Made by a program: the position numbers and the translations under genes. From assembly GCA_035772735.1 (NCBI GenBank), contig JASDFA010000019.1, positions 74,190,001 through 74,254,000 of the forward strand: DNA of 64,000 nucleotides. Reading direction: 5' to 3'. Origin of the DNA: Datura wrightii (Eukaryota; Streptophyta; Magnoliopsida; Solanales; Solanaceae). Numbering within the stretch: position 1 is the stretch's first letter; each line of letters opens with the position of its first letter. Under the pieces are notes generated by a model. It did not search any database, was not told where the DNA came from, and saw only the letters and a list, made by a program, of their open reading frames with translations. Below, one piece after another: positions 45,846 through 58,640 of the stretch.

Positions 45846-47004
45846 CTAGGCCTGAAATAGGTGAGGGTATCTAGCTTTCATATCTTCTTCAGCTTCCCCC
45901 GTCATTTCCTCACGGTTCCTGTTATGCCATAATATTTTGACAGACGCAACATCTTTAGTCCTGCGAATCTGTCTGTTTAAGATAGTTATTGGAACCTCTT
46001 CATAGGCAAGTTTTTTTGTAACCTGGATATTCTGGACTGGGACTGTTCTGGACGGGTCTCCTATGCATTTCCTTAGCACAGGTACACGAAAGACTGGATG
46101 AACGGATTCTAATTCCGGACGCAAATTCAACTCAAACCGGCCTGTCCTTCGACAAATCCAATAAGGCCCAACAAACCTTGGGCTGAGCTTATCTTTCTTG
46201 CCGGACCTTATTACCTCTTTCATTGGGGATACTTCAGAAATACCCAGTCATACACATCAATTTTCTGCGTCGCACATCTGCATATTATTTCTGGCGGCTT
46301 TGTGTAGTCAGTAAGCATTCTTTGGATAAGCTTTACCTTTTCCTTCGACTGCTGAACAATGTCTGGGCCAACCAACACTGACTCTCCAATTTCAAACACC
46401 GTTCGGCGATCTGCATTTTCGCTCATATAATGCCTCAAAAGGCACCATCTGGATGGCTGAATGATAGCTATTATTGTAGGCAAATTCAATTAACGGTAAA
46501 TGCTCAATTTGGCTACTACCGAAATCTAGCATACACGCTCGCAACATGTCTTCGAGCGTCTGAATTGTGCGCTCAGCCTGCTCATCTGTCTGAGGGTGGG
46601 AAGTTGTGCTTAGATTAATCTACGTCCCCAGCCCCTTCGGGAACAATTTCCGAAACCTAGTCGTGAACTGCGCTCCTCTGTCTAACTATCTCTCGGATAT
46701 ACCACTCCGCATAATCTCCAACCGAGAAAGTAGTTCTAACTGGCAAGGAATGAGCTGATTTAGTCAATCTGTCAACTATTACCCATATAGAGTCATGTTT
46801 GTGTCTGGCACGTGGTAATCCTACCACAATATCCATATTCACCGCTTCCCATTTCCAGAGAGGCACAGCTATATCCTGAGTTAACCCGCCTGGTTTCTGA
46901 TGTTCTGCTTTCGCCTGTTGGCAGTTAGGACACTGGGCTACAAATTCAATAATTCCTCTTTTCATATCTGGCCACCAGTAGTTCCCTTTGATGCCATGGT
47001 ACAT
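45846..47004 (-). pseudogene. A3: integrase remnants with chromodomain
   Basis: The piece 47004-46657 holds the zinc-finger Cys pair (CPNCQQAKAEHQKPGG) and the first catalytic region (VNMDIVVGLP, VDRLTKSAHSLP). Pieces at 46489-46220 and 46223-45846 hold VFEIGES and GPDIVQQSKEKVKLI, a GPYWICRRTGR module and a chromodomain (ILNRQIRRTKDVASVKIL, GEAEEDMKARYPHLF) in which the conserved Trp of TWEAE is Gly. At least two frameshifts, near 46430 and 46300, recur in A4. Not functional. Confidence 0.88.
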
Positions 47005-47430
47005 TTTTGTCGTACCTGGGTGGAGAGAATAGCGGGCGTAATTTACCTCGTTCAGAATCTACTGGTGGAGCCGTGAAACATCTGGAACATATAGACGGCC
47101 TTTACAACGCAGCACTCCACCCTCTGTTACCTGAAAACCTGGCGTTTTCCCCTGCTAACCAGGTCAGGATTCTTATACTACCGTTCTTTTTATTTTCACA
47201 ACTGATGACGACACGGCGATGTTCTCGATTACAGCTCTGTTGTCCTTCATTTCTATCACACGAACGGCTAAATTGACCAATTGATGTATCTTTTTGACCA
47301 ACTCCCGTTGCTCGGGCTGCCCATACACCACACTTCTGATAGATCTATAGCTAAGAGCGGTTGTTGCTCCATTACCTCTTCTTGGCTGATGTAACATTTT
47401 CATACTTAGAGAGCTCGGCATATAATTGAC
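47005..47430 (-). pseudogene. A3: collapsed RT/RNase H-integrase linker
   Basis: In sense a stub of RT (RQLYAELSKYE, matching RQLYAKFSKCEF of A2) is followed almost at once by the linker after RNase H (QRELVKKIHQLVNLAVRVIE, VIENIAVSS). About 700-800 bp of RT and RNase H are missing between them compared with A2. RNA and zinc-finger regions downstream are broken by stops. Confidence 0.75.
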
Positions 47431-47639
47431 GGTTATACTGACTTGTCCTGCCGAAGAGATCGACAGGTAGTTTACAGGCGTAACTAAAGCTTATCTGGCC
47501 CTCCGGCCACATGCTAAGGCTACTTGTTGCTGGGATAACCTGAACGACCGTCTGCGCACCTTGTGCCTTTTTTTGATCAGAGGGTCCTGATATCGACCAT
47601 GACCTCCAATGATCTGGCTGCATAACCTTAAATAACTGA

Positions 47640-48631
47640 ATAGTCGGGTTGAATGACCCGAATGTGGCAGTAGTCTAACAATACTCTAACTGTTCTACTT
47701 GAGTGCTTATAGTTCGTGCATAACCGCAGACTTGTGGGCATCTAATTGCTCTGTTATTTTGCTTAAACCACTGTAAGGCTGGGCTTAATCAAACTTACTC
47801 CCAGGCAATCAATCTCTGGATCTTCACGGGGAGTCTACTGATCCCCTAGTCTTAATAAACACTATGCTAGAAGGGTACTATCAATTTCTTATGCCTTGTG
47901 TGTATCCACTTGGATTTATACTGCTATTCTGGGGTATTCTCGGTCTTATGAGCTATTCTGTAAATACTGGCCTTTTGCTAGAGCTCTGTATCTAAATATC
48001 TTACGAGAACCAACTGAAGTACTAGTCTGTCGCTGACTACTGATGTGGACTCTTCCTTGGGGTACCCACGGGTATTCTGACTGGGACGGCCGGCTGACCT
48101 ATGGGGTGTTCCACATAATAACTGCTAGGTTGGCTAAGGCCGACTCTCACCTACAAGGCTGGGAAAATGACGTACGACCACCTAACATACTAGAACAATT
48201 CTGGTATTGCTAATCTCTAAAATTTGCCTATTCGGCCTCTAATCCTGGTTCTACCACATGCACTACTGTTACCGATCTTCAGGGATGCTTCTCTGCTAAT
48301 GCAGGCGCCAGTTGGTCGGTAGACCGTCTAACTGTGCCCTTATCATCTAGCTATCTGTTTTAGGCCATTAACTCTGGTAAGCTCCTAGAGCCTAGATCTG
48401 GAAACAACAAATAAGTCTATTAACTTAATAACTGAGATAGTTTCTATGATTTCATACGTAATTCACACTTAACCTGCCCTTTCCCTTCTCCTTTTCTTTC
48501 TTCCTTCTCCCTCTTTCTTTTTTTTTGGCAAGGGGGGGGTGTCCTGCAATGCAATTTGTACATGCTTTCTATTACTAATCAGCATCTGTGATTGTAGCCC
48601 TTATAGGCAACTACTCACAACATATCTATTA

Positions 48632-48678
<47 letters not shown>

Positions 48679-49800
48679 ATAGCTACGTACAATATGTACT
48701 GAATTCTGCGGTAATACATAATCTCTGACATGCTCTGCTGAATCTCATGTCGTACATGATACACCACTTCTACGGCCTAATAATATCTCCTGCCCTGACT
48801 TATCATTTCATTGTATTGTCACCCCATTCTGAAGTAACAAACATAAACACTTTAGTTATTGTCTGCTGTTTGAAATTCCGCCACTCTTGCAATTTGGGGC
48901 CAACGTTTGAATCTTGTGGCCTTACTAGGCATATATTGAGAGCCCATGACTGTCTGCTGGGCCTTATCTCTAGGCTACACTAGATTAGAATTGTTGTATC
49001 GGTAACTTCTTTAACTTCTCCATAGCGGGCATACTGCGGTATTCTGAACCGCAATCTTACTGTCAGCCCGAAGCTTAATCCTTAATACGATATTTTATCA
49101 ATCCGGGGGTAATTCTAATTTCCCCACAAGATCTGACATTCCTGCTTCTTTCCCTCATCTTACTTAAACTGAACTCTGGGGTTCAAGGTACCTGCTCTTC
49201 ATTATTAATAAGATTACTGGTCAAGTATCAGTTCATAGTTCCCCTGACTTGCAATCAGACCTATCTGATTCACATGACCTCTCACCCCTTCGATATCACA
49301 ACTGAATCATATCTATAATCTTACAGGTATATCTTACTGTCTATTAACGTATATGGCGGACTTAGCCTTTTTCTGACTCAAATTTGACTATTACTAAGAA
49401 TTTATTACTAACAAATCTTTTACCCCTGCTTCGGGTAAGCTAACAGTCTTACTTTCTTTACTGGCTTGTTGTCATAAGGGTCTGCACAGCTTACGTAATC
49501 ATAGGGGCTCTTTATACTTTCTAATACTTACTAGGATCAATCAGCCCATATTTACTTACTGCTTGATTTAGCAACCCCATCTCAAGTCTTATGCCCCTTT
49601 ACTATACTGGCATCAAAATCAAGAGGTAGGAATAGCCCCTTTTCTTATTGCAACAAATAAAAGCATTTAACTGTACCATATCCAAAAAGATGTATTTGGG
49701 ATTCCTGCATCTCCCTCTCTTTCTTATACTTACCTGGTAGTCTAACCTTGTCTGTAATCTTAATCAGATCTTATATAGCTAATAAATAAATCAACTCGTA
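47640..49800 (-). other. A3: 2.2 kb interior with no recognisable coding content
   Basis: Where A2 has RT, protease and most of gag, this stretch shows none of the RT or protease motifs and no frame longer than about 80 codons. It contains a poly-pyrimidine run and GGGGGGGG (48495-48540) and an AT microsatellite. I do not recognise it on either strand. It may be strongly decayed gag-pol or sequence captured by the element. Confidence 0.6.
48636..48676. repeat. (TA)n microsatellite
   Basis: About 20 uninterrupted TA units in the A3 interior. Confidence 0.95.
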
Positions 49801-50205
49801 TACACATTATACTTCTGACTTCCTATTCTGATGTTATCAACGTATACTGGGATAGTACCGATAAAGGTATCATGCTGGGAGGTCTCTGATACCTCCTCCT
49901 GCTACTGTAGTTATCATATAACTGGCTGATGCTCTCTTCTGTTGCTATGTCTGATCTTCTGCCTGTAATAGAGTATTGCTGATCTGCCTTTGTATCTGTA
50001 ATCAAAGAATACAGTAAGTTTTTAGGGACTCCACCCTATACTGTACCGCTCTAAAGCACGACTGACTGAGAAGGAAGGGTAACCATCCTATCATGCCTCG
50101 CAGCCTCCTATCTATAGTATGTGGTGCACAACACATCCATAGACAAGACTCTACTTAGCACGGCTTGCAGACTCCCTGGGACACGACCTGCTCTGATACC
50201 AAGTT
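49801..50205 (-). pseudogene. A3: gag start remnant, leader and primer site
   Basis: The minus strand near 49985 reads ADQQYSITGRRSDIATEE, matching the first residues of the A1 and A2 Gag, then diverges. The leader (50006-50189) is close to that of A2, and the primer site GCTCTGATACCA (50190-50201) is perfect. Confidence 0.8.
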
Positions 50206-52771
50206 TGTCACACCCCTCCTTGGGGGGTATGACTGGCACCTGGTGCCCTACTAAGACTTGAACTGCTGGACTGCTAAGCCTGGGCACATCTGGTGCCTGG
50301 CTGGCTCTAACTCACATTTCTGGAAACAAAGGGCTATATAACAGCTGTAAACACTGCCTCCGGCCCATTGGCCTATAGCCTCCTGTACCTGCACTAACAG
50401 CTGACCAGAAACATGCCGATATAGGGAAACCTATGCGGGCCGACAAGGCCACCATGCTGTCTAGTTATCTGTATCTCAACAATAAAATACTGAATAACTA
50501 CGTGACCGCCAAGGTCACCACTACTATCAGACTATGGCCCCACACGACCAACATAATCAACAATGCTAAACAGCTAACAAAACGCACGGCCTCACACGAC
50601 CGGCTCATCTGACCACAGGGAAATATATACAGACTGCAAGCCTGTAAAAATAACAATAGAAATGATCGGGACAGGGCCCCGACCTACCCGTACTATACAA
50701 CAAAAGAAAATGAAATACACCTCTGGAATTCAGTCTCCGGATTACAGGAGTTGAATGCTCGATCACTGACAGGAATCACGTGGTATCGCCTGCTCGTCTA
50801 TGAGTACCTGCAGGCAAGTAATGCAGTACCCCAGCGGGCGTCAGTACCACTGGTACTGAGTATGTAAAGTAATGACTGAAAGAAATATCTGAAATAACAA
50901 TACAACTGATGAAACTGAAGTAAAAAGGAATGGATTAACTGTCTGATAATGTAAATCATACCTTCTTGTAATTATACTGGAAGGAGCAGGAGTCATACCT
51001 GAAGATTTATCGTTCTACTGCTGATCTACTCGTATCTACTATAACACCGCATGCCATATCATAACATACATAGCACACACAAACCTTACCCGGCCCCCAT
51101 AAGCCGGGAGGTACAACCAACATGCAATCTATACCCCTACCCCGGTCATCCCATCTCCTATAAACCCTGTAAGCATCCTACCGGTCCCCTGGGTATGCAC
51201 TTGGGCTCACTGAGCCCCTGACTATAACTGTACCTGAGTCCGGGGGACTCCTGAATCAACACCCCGGGCGTATCCACTCGACCGGGGTGTATAAGGGCCG
51301 ACCAAGGCACAATATGGGGAAAAACTGGCATCCCATCTTCGTCCCCTGTGGGACGGCATACCACTCCATAGAGTGACGTATCCTCGTCCTCTGGCGGACG
51401 AGTCGATACAGCTATCAACCCTGGGGCGGTCATGGATGCTAGGTAGTCCAACCCCAAACAATACAACAGTCTCACTAGTAATACTATCTGCATATACCAC
51501 ATACTGAAGCTAATGATAATAAAGTGTCTGTACATACTGCAGGCTGAGCTGGTGATAGCGATATGTACGTATTTAATACATGATGAAACTGATAATAGTA
51601 TATATATGTAGATATAATCTCCCGCCATACTGTACTGAGTCTAATGCTGAACATGATATAGTATTTCTGATGAAATGTTTACTGAGCTTCTATAGTAACA
51701 TGATTTACTAGTTCTGATATGCTTTCTAGCTTCACTTTGACTTATTGTTCTATTTCTGAGATGTCTTATAGATATTACATTACTTTACTGGGTTTCAACT
51801 GAATACAATGATATCCTAACATTCTGTGTCACATCACATACTGAGCATGCTGTGCAGTTCTCAACACTTATATTAGAATCTATATCGTGCTAGCAAGTCT
51901 CGCGCTGATCATAACATAACGTTTCTAGTATCGTACCATCATTCATAATAAACGTCAAACATGGCTTCTGAATATTCTACTGGCCTTTAAATTACTGTAC
52001 TGTGCCAAGATTACTAACTTGCCCAGGAAACTAACTTTACATACCTTATCCTTGAACTATTCGTCTGTCGAACGAGACTCGGCCAGCACTTCAACTATTT
52101 CCTCCCAACTGCATTCATAAATATGTCAATTAATACTAAATACAACTTTATTTTTAAAGAGCAACGTCACTTCCGATATAGTTTATAGCCTAAACTTAGG
52201 CTTATCGAAAGACGGTCAAAAACTCGCTATTTTCCAGAGGTCTAGAAGGGAGAAATATTCACTTCACAGCCAGGAACACATAGACACTAATTTAGAGCAA
52301 TTCCACTTACTTTAGCTCGGTAGCTCGACGATTCGTCTGCCATATTTCACGAAACTAAATCCGTAGGAATGCTCTCTACTGCTAAATACCTCAGTATCTG
52401 AGGTTAATTTGAGTTTGGACAACGTTTGGCAGTGTAATCGGACGATAATATATTACCTTCCTTCGTCCCTCTCTGCCCTCTGCGTTTTCTGGAAATTTTC
52501 ATAAGTTTTAAATGAAATAAACCGAAGTGAGGCTTTATATACTTGAGCCTGGACAGGGCCAACGTGTCACGGATCCAACGCGGAGGCTCCACCTCCGTGA
52601 CACGCTGCCATCACGGAGGGGCTCTGCCTCGGCTCCTCCCGCGATGGTTCGGTAGGTTTCTCGTCCGATCTTTTTTTCTCGGGCCTTTCTTTAGCACATA
52701 TGGCCTTCAAATATGCTTAACCAACGTGCGAATAGGCCATCTAGGTGCCGGGAATCCTACGGGGTATAACA
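50206..52771 (-). repeat. A3: 5' LTR
   Basis: TGTCACACCC...GGGTATAACA, 2566 bp. The dyad module GTGTCACGGAT (52564-52574) / CTCCGTGACAC (52593-52603) is upstream in sense of a TATA box. The stem-loop GGCCGACAAGGCC is present near 50439; the second (GTGACCGCCAAGGTCAC) has one loop change. Confidence 0.93.
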
Positions 52772-52776
52772 AACCC

Positions 52777-53502
52777 CTACATAGTCACATCTATTACCAC
52801 TATCAAATTTGCCCCCAATACTTAATTCTTCTTTTTCAAGCTAAAATCAACTAAGAAAACCAAACCCATATTTGCAATTATGGGCAATCAATTATAATTT
52901 GAAGAGAATTCAACAGAATTACACTAATTAAGAAATATTAAGATGAATATAGCAATACCCAATCTAATTAAATGCCCATCATCACACACCTCTAGCAAAT
53001 GATTTAGCTACTCATAATTAAGAAACTAAAGACCATATTTATTAATAAACTCAATGATTTCATTACTAAGAACAAGCAAAATCAAATCAAAATATGTCTG
53101 CAACAATAGTTATACCTTGCTAAGGAAGAATGTGAAAATAGGAGAGAGTCATATTCAAATGATATGTATAGAGTAATTTCATCTAGAATATGTACAAAAA
53201 TAGGGCAACCAATCTCCTCCTTTTCAATGCTAGACGTAATTGCCCCTGTTTAGGAATTTTTTTACTTGCGATGGAATGATGATTTTCCAGTTGCAATTCG
53301 CGAGTGACCATTCATTTTGTTCTGCGATCCAGTGCTGTTCCAGGACCTTTCGGTGATGCCTTAAGTGGTTTGCCTATTTTCATCCGCGATCCGCCGGTTA
53401 ATTTCCTCTTTGGTCCAGCAAGATCTAGCACCTATCGGTGATAAACTGGTGAGTCACCAGTTGATGTCCGTAGACCACTCGTTGCATTTTATAATCAAAC
53501 CA
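52777..53502 (-). repeat. F: 5' LTR, second part
   Basis: Continues F after the A3 insertion: AT-rich sequence with no coding frame, GC-richer towards 53280-53500. It stops at the TG of B4 (53503). AACCA (53498-53502) would be the target duplication if B4 inserted inside the F LTR; its partner is lost because B4 is truncated. Confidence 0.55.
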
Positions 53503-55060
53503 TGTTATACCCTGAAAGCCCAAAGATCATACCCTGGAGTTGAAATGGAGAAAATAGGAAAATTTGGCACCAGGTCACAAAACGATCGTGGGGTAGACCA
53601 CAAGTCGTGAAGTGACTCATGGTGAGGTACTGGACTTGAGTTGAAATTTTGGAGTTCTGAATTCACCACAGAAATAACCATGAGTAGTGGTCAGTCCTAG
53701 CGATTCGTGGGATGAGTCGTGTTCAGTCGATACTAATGATTTGAGATTTTTGACAATAAAGGTGATGATGATGATCACGATTCATGGCCACCAGTAACGA
53801 CTCGTAGGGTTCCCCGTGGCGAGCACTAGAAAAATTATAGGCAGTGCACTCAACGACTGAAGGCCACGAGTCATGGTCCAAGGTGATGACTCATCCAGTC
53901 CCTCGTTGGGACTGGTAGTCAGTTATTTTCTGCATATTTATTAAGGGCTTTTCCATAATTCTATAATCCTAAGGCCTAAACTACATCATTTTAAGTTATG
54001 AATGAGGAGTTTAAAGAGGGGTAAGTTCATTTTGGGTCATTTTTACTCATGCATACAAAGTTAGAGGTCTAGAGAGGTGATCAAGCTCATTCTCCTTCAA
54101 GTTTTCTTCAATTCTTCCATGGGCAATCAGAAAAGTTATGGAATCAAATCATATCAGGTATGTAGGGTTATGAATGGGTGAATTTGTTCACACCCATGCC
54201 CAATCCCTCTATAATTCATGAAAATCTAAGAGTTTATTCTATGGGGTTTTAACCCAATGCATGAATTCTCTAAGTCAATGCCATGGGTATGACCTAAGTA
54301 TGTTTTAATTGATGAATTACAGTTCATGGGCAAATTTTATCATATTTTCAATTACTAATCATGTTTACTAGTTTTACAAATTATGATGCCCATTCATGAA
54401 AGCTTATGAGAAGATGAGATTTGCAAAGTATGTTCATGTATGATGAATTGTTGTTAGGAACAGCATGTTTTAAAGCTACCCGTGTTTATGATTATGTTTT
54501 CAAGTAAATCAAGTTATTTTTAAGAATGTTTAAGTATTGGTCAAGCCCATATGTTCAAGTATGATGTATGATTTAAACTTAATTAGCTTACCACATGGTT
54601 TTTGAGTCAAGACTCCCAATTTTACTCAGTTTATGGTATGGTTTGAGCCAAGGCTCGTCATGTATGATTTCAGATTTATTAAGTATATGATTTTTCAGTT
54701 TCGTCTCTAGATAATGGTCAGCTTCGTTGAAAAACGATGGAGAGAATATGCATGTTTTTAGGAGTAGTGTCTAGCACCGAGTAGGCTAAGGATAAGTAAA
54801 CCCTATGCCTCAGAACTACGAGTCAGCGTAGGTATGTAAAGATTATTAGGGACCTCCTTTGTGAGCCTTCCCCTGCTGCAAGGGGCCTTTAGCTTGATAT
54901 CGATATCATGGTAGCATCTTTAGCCCTGACAAGGTTTTAGGCGGCTCTACCCACTTGAGCGTAATAGTTGGGACCACGTAAGCTCTATTGTGGTAATGTT
55001 GGTTATAAGATGAGTCTCCCATTGTTCCTCATGATTTCAGTTATGCATGTTTATCATTCA

Positions 55061-55095
<35 letters not shown>

Positions 55096-55757
55096 CATAT
55101 ATATATATATATATGTTCTAAATCAGGTTTGACCCAATGTTCAGTTTTACTTATGATTATCAGATTTCAGCTTTGGGTCATTCGATTTAGTTATGATGAG
55201 ATCATGATTTCAAAAAAATAGCATGCAAGCCCTACTCTCAGATTTTTATCTTGATGTTGTTTTACATTATGCATGTTTTAAATGATTTTACTTATTTAAG
55301 TGGTTTAACTTACCTTGCATACTCGGTACATTCCATGTACTGGCAGCATACTCTATGTTGTATCATTTTATAATACTGGCTCTGCTCTTCAGACTCAGCC
55401 CCATCCTTGGCCAGTTCCAGAACTAGCATCCAGTCTCTGTTGGTGAGTCCTCATCTCCTGAGGACCATGCCTTATAATTTTTCTTTATGTATTCAATATC
55501 AGACTTAGAGAGTTAGTTTGGCTCTTTTCCAATAAACTCATCAGTTTTAGAGGCTTTTCAGACATCGAATGTAATAAGCTTTAGATTTGTGTGTATTTCT
55601 AATTTTATGATTATTTCAGACTTCCACTAAGTCTATTATGTTAATCCCTCCGCTTTATTTGATTGAGTTAGATGTATGTTTTTTCTATGGGTCGACTTGG
55701 AATCTCTCGGGGCTCTCTGTCTCGTGTTTCATCTGGGCCTATGTTCGGTTCTTGAAA
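53503..55757 (+). repeat. B4: 5' LTR
   Basis: A 2255 bp plus-oriented family B LTR. TGTTATACCCTG begins it; the end is worn (GGTTCTTGAAA in place of GAGTCATGACA). The dyad array (ACTCATGGTGA, ACGACTCGTAGGG and variants) is at about 53570-53900, then TATTTATTAAGGGC. An AT microsatellite sits at 55063-55114. Confidence 0.88.
55063..55114. repeat. (AT)n microsatellite in B4 LTR
   Basis: AT repeats split by one ACATAC unit. Such a run is unstable and its length here may differ between assemblies. Confidence 0.93.
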
Positions 55758-55761
55758 AACT

Positions 55762-55773
55762 TGGTATCAGAGC
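55762..55773 (+). other. B4: primer-binding site
   Basis: TGGTATCAGAGC, perfect match to the initiator-Met tRNA type site, four bases after the LTR. Confidence 0.93.
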
Positions 55774-55968
55774 ATTAGGTTTTGAAGTGTCCTAGGGTGT
55801 CTAAAAGCCGTATTAAGTATAGTCTTTTTCATGGGTCTGAAGCCCACCACACTTATGAAGAAGAGGCTACGAAACGTTTAGGAAATGTTCCCTTCTTTCA
55901 TGATCTTTGTAGTGCGATGAAATGTCTCTCTATCCTTCTAACTTATGTTATATGCATTTGCAGAAATC

Positions 55969-57050
55969 ATGCCTCCCTGCAGAGTAAACAGTAGAAGGAA
56001 TGCAAATGGGAATGGCCACGAGGATGGCAATAGGGATGGGCACCAACAAGCCCCACCAGACCATGAGCACCATGCACCGGAGCTGGTTACTCACCCTAAA
56101 TTCAGGGCGAGCATTCAAATTCTAGCATAATCCTTGACCGCTCAGGTCAACCAGCAGGCATTGGCGCATATCCCACAAAATGGAAATGCCGCGGCAACAC
56201 GAGTCAGAGATTTCCTAAGTGCGAACCCAACAAAGTTTCTTGGGTCAAGGGTGGACAAGGATCCACATGAGTTTATTGATGAGATTGTGAAGATTACCTA
56301 GATCATGGGGGTGAATGGAGTATAGGGTGTTGATTTGGCCTTATATTACTTGAAGGGGGTTGTACACATTTAGCTTAGACAGTGTAAAGATAGCAGGGCA
56401 GTCGGAGCAAGCCCTATCAATTAGGAGGAGTTCCAAGTTACTTTTCTAGATCGATTTTTCCCTCGTGAGATGAGGGAGTTGAAGGCAGCCGAGTTTGTGA
56501 ATCTTAAGTAGGGGGAGAGGATAGTGCAGGAGTTTTCCCTTGAGTTCACTCGTTTGTCAAAGTACACCCCAAAGTTAGTGGTTGATTAGAGGGCGCGAGT
56601 AAGTTCATGGGGTGGCGGACTATCTGGACAAGGATTGTAGGACCGCTATGCTCCATTAGGATATGAATTTCCCTTTGATAGTCTTGTACACCTAGTAGAT
56701 GGAGGCGGAAAATCTGAGGGAGAGATAGGCCAAGAGGACTAGGACAGACAGCTTTGGATTCTCTCAGTCGAGGCCAGGTGGTGGGCGCCGACAGCAGACC
56801 TACCAGAGATCTTTAACCCCACCATCTTCAGCGTTGAGTGTGCCATCCATACCTAGGTCCAACCAGAGGGGGCGAGCATCAGGCTCTAGGGGTTACAGCA
56901 GCGGGCTCACGGATTCTAGTATCCTAGTTTGTGCCAGGTGTGGTCGGGAGCACACGGGTCAGTGCTTGGTGGGTACAGTCATTTGCTTCGGGTGTGGGAA
57001 GCTCGGACATATACTTAGAGATTGCCCAGCAGCTAGATAGGGCCATGATA
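55969..57050 (+). pseudogene. B4: gag
   Basis: ATG at 55969 (MPPCRVNSRRNANGNGHEDG) is equivalent to the B2 start. The capsid part is full of stops (near 56128, 56299, 56320 and beyond). A zinc knuckle CFGCGKLGHILRDC is intact within 56834-57040, after a CARCGREHTGQC cluster. Non-functional. Confidence 0.88.
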
Positions 57051-57600
57051 GAGGCTGAGGCCCAGCTTCCAGTTCAGCTGCTCCACCAACATCCCCATCC
57101 TAATAGGGGACATCTACTAGCACATGTGGTGGTTAGTGCAAATATCGATTCTATGCCTCAGCATCTCGCCAAGAGCAAGAGTTCTCCCCGGACATAGTTA
57201 TTGGTATGTTATGAGTTTTCCACCTCGATGTTTATGCTTTGTTAGATCTAGGGGCTGTTTGTCCTTTATTACGCCCTATGTTGCTAGTAGCTTCAGAGTC
57301 AGTCCCAAAATTTCATCTGAACCCTTCACAGTCTCTACTCCAGTAGGTGATTCAGTTATAGCTAGAGGGTGTATAGAAATTGCCCGGTCTCAGTCCTTCA
57401 GAAAATCACCTCAGCAGATCTAGTAGAGTTGGACATGAATGATTTTGATGTTATTCTTGGCATGGATTGGCTATTTTCATGTTAGCCTCAGTCAATTGTA
57501 GAACCCGTGTGATAGAGTTCCGATTTCCAAGTGAGCCAGTCTTAGAATGGAAGGAGAGTTCAGTTGTGCCTGTAGGTCACTTCATTTCCTACCTAAGGCC
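57051..57600 (+). pseudogene. B4: aspartic protease
   Basis: LLDLGA in one frame and CLSFITPYVASSFRVSP in the next show a frameshift at the active site (near 57255). VGDSVIARG and FDVILGMDWL follow. The enzyme is destroyed. Confidence 0.82.
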
Positions 57601-58640
57601 ATAAAGATGATTTTCAAAGGTTGTGTGTACCATCTAGTTAGGGTTAAGGATTCTACATTCGATACCCCCTCTATCCAGTCAGTCCCAGTAGTATGCAAGT
57701 ATCCATAAGTCTTCCCAGATGATCTACTGGGTATTCCTCCCGAGAGGGAAATCGACATTGGTATTGACCTCCTACACAACATGCAGCCTATATCTATTCC
57801 TTCTTACAGAATGGCTCTAGCTGAGCTAAAGGAGTTGAAAGATCAATTGAAGGACCTTCTAGAAAAGGGTTTCATCAGACTTAGCAAGTCTCCATAGGGT
57901 GTACCAATTCTCTTTGACCGCAAAAAAGATAGTTTTCTTTGTATGTACATTAATTATCAGCAATTGAACAAGGTCACTATCAAGAACAGGTATCCTCTCC
58001 CCAGGATTGATTACTTATTTGACCATCTTTAGGGTGCCAAGTGCTTTTCCAAGATAGACCTCAAATTCAGGTACCATCAGCTCAAGGTTCGAGAGAGTGA
58101 CATTCTGAAAACAACTTTTAGAACTCGGTATGGTCACTATGAGTTTGTAGTTATGTCTTTTAAACTAACGAATGCTCCTGTAGCTTCTATAGACCTGATG
58201 AATAGGGTTTTCAATCCATATCTAAACATGTTCTTGATCGTGTTCATTGATGACATCCTTATATACTCTCGGAGCAAGGAGGAGCATGCCGCTCATATGA
58301 GGGTGGTGTTGCAGACTTTGAAGGATCATCAATTGTATGAAAAATTTAGCAAATGTGAGTTTTGATTAAATTATATGGTGTTCTTGGGTCGTGTGGTGTC
58401 TAACGAGGGTGTGTAAGTAGATTCGCAGAAGATTGAGGCGCTGAAGAATTGGCCCAGACCGGTGAATCCTTCAGATATCAGGAGTTTCTTGGGCTTAGTT
58501 GGCTACTATTGGAGATTTGTTGAGCGGTTTTCATCTGTTTCAGCACCATTGACTAAATTTACCCAGAAGAAGGTAAAGTTCCAATGGTTGGAGGCTTGTG
58601 GGAAGAGCTTCCAAGAGTTGTAGGCTCAATTCACCTCCGC
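57601..58640 (+). pseudogene. B4: reverse transcriptase
   Basis: Motifs are KDLLEKGFIR, QLNKVTIKNRYPLPRID, FSKIDLKFRYHQ, FKLTNAPVASIDLMN and the catalytic FIDDILIYSR (near 58243-58272). Several single-base stops, including TAG in place of Gln or Trp codons, break the frame. The strand is opposite to B2 and E. Confidence 0.88.

Larger units (their letters stand above)
43008..52771 (-). mobile_element. A3: complete but internally degenerate family A element
   Basis: A 9764 bp element with LTRs 43008-45581 (2574 bp) and 50206-52771 (2566 bp), intact primer site GCTCTGATACCA (50190-50201) and polypurine tract, and target duplication AACCC (43003-43007 and 52772-52776). The LTRs agree at roughly 96-97% by eye. 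The interior is shredded: integrase pieces remain, most of RT and RNase H is missing, protease is not seen, and 2.2 kb cannot be recognised. Signals needed in cis are better kept than coding sequence, as expected of a copy mobilised in trans. Confidence 0.93.
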
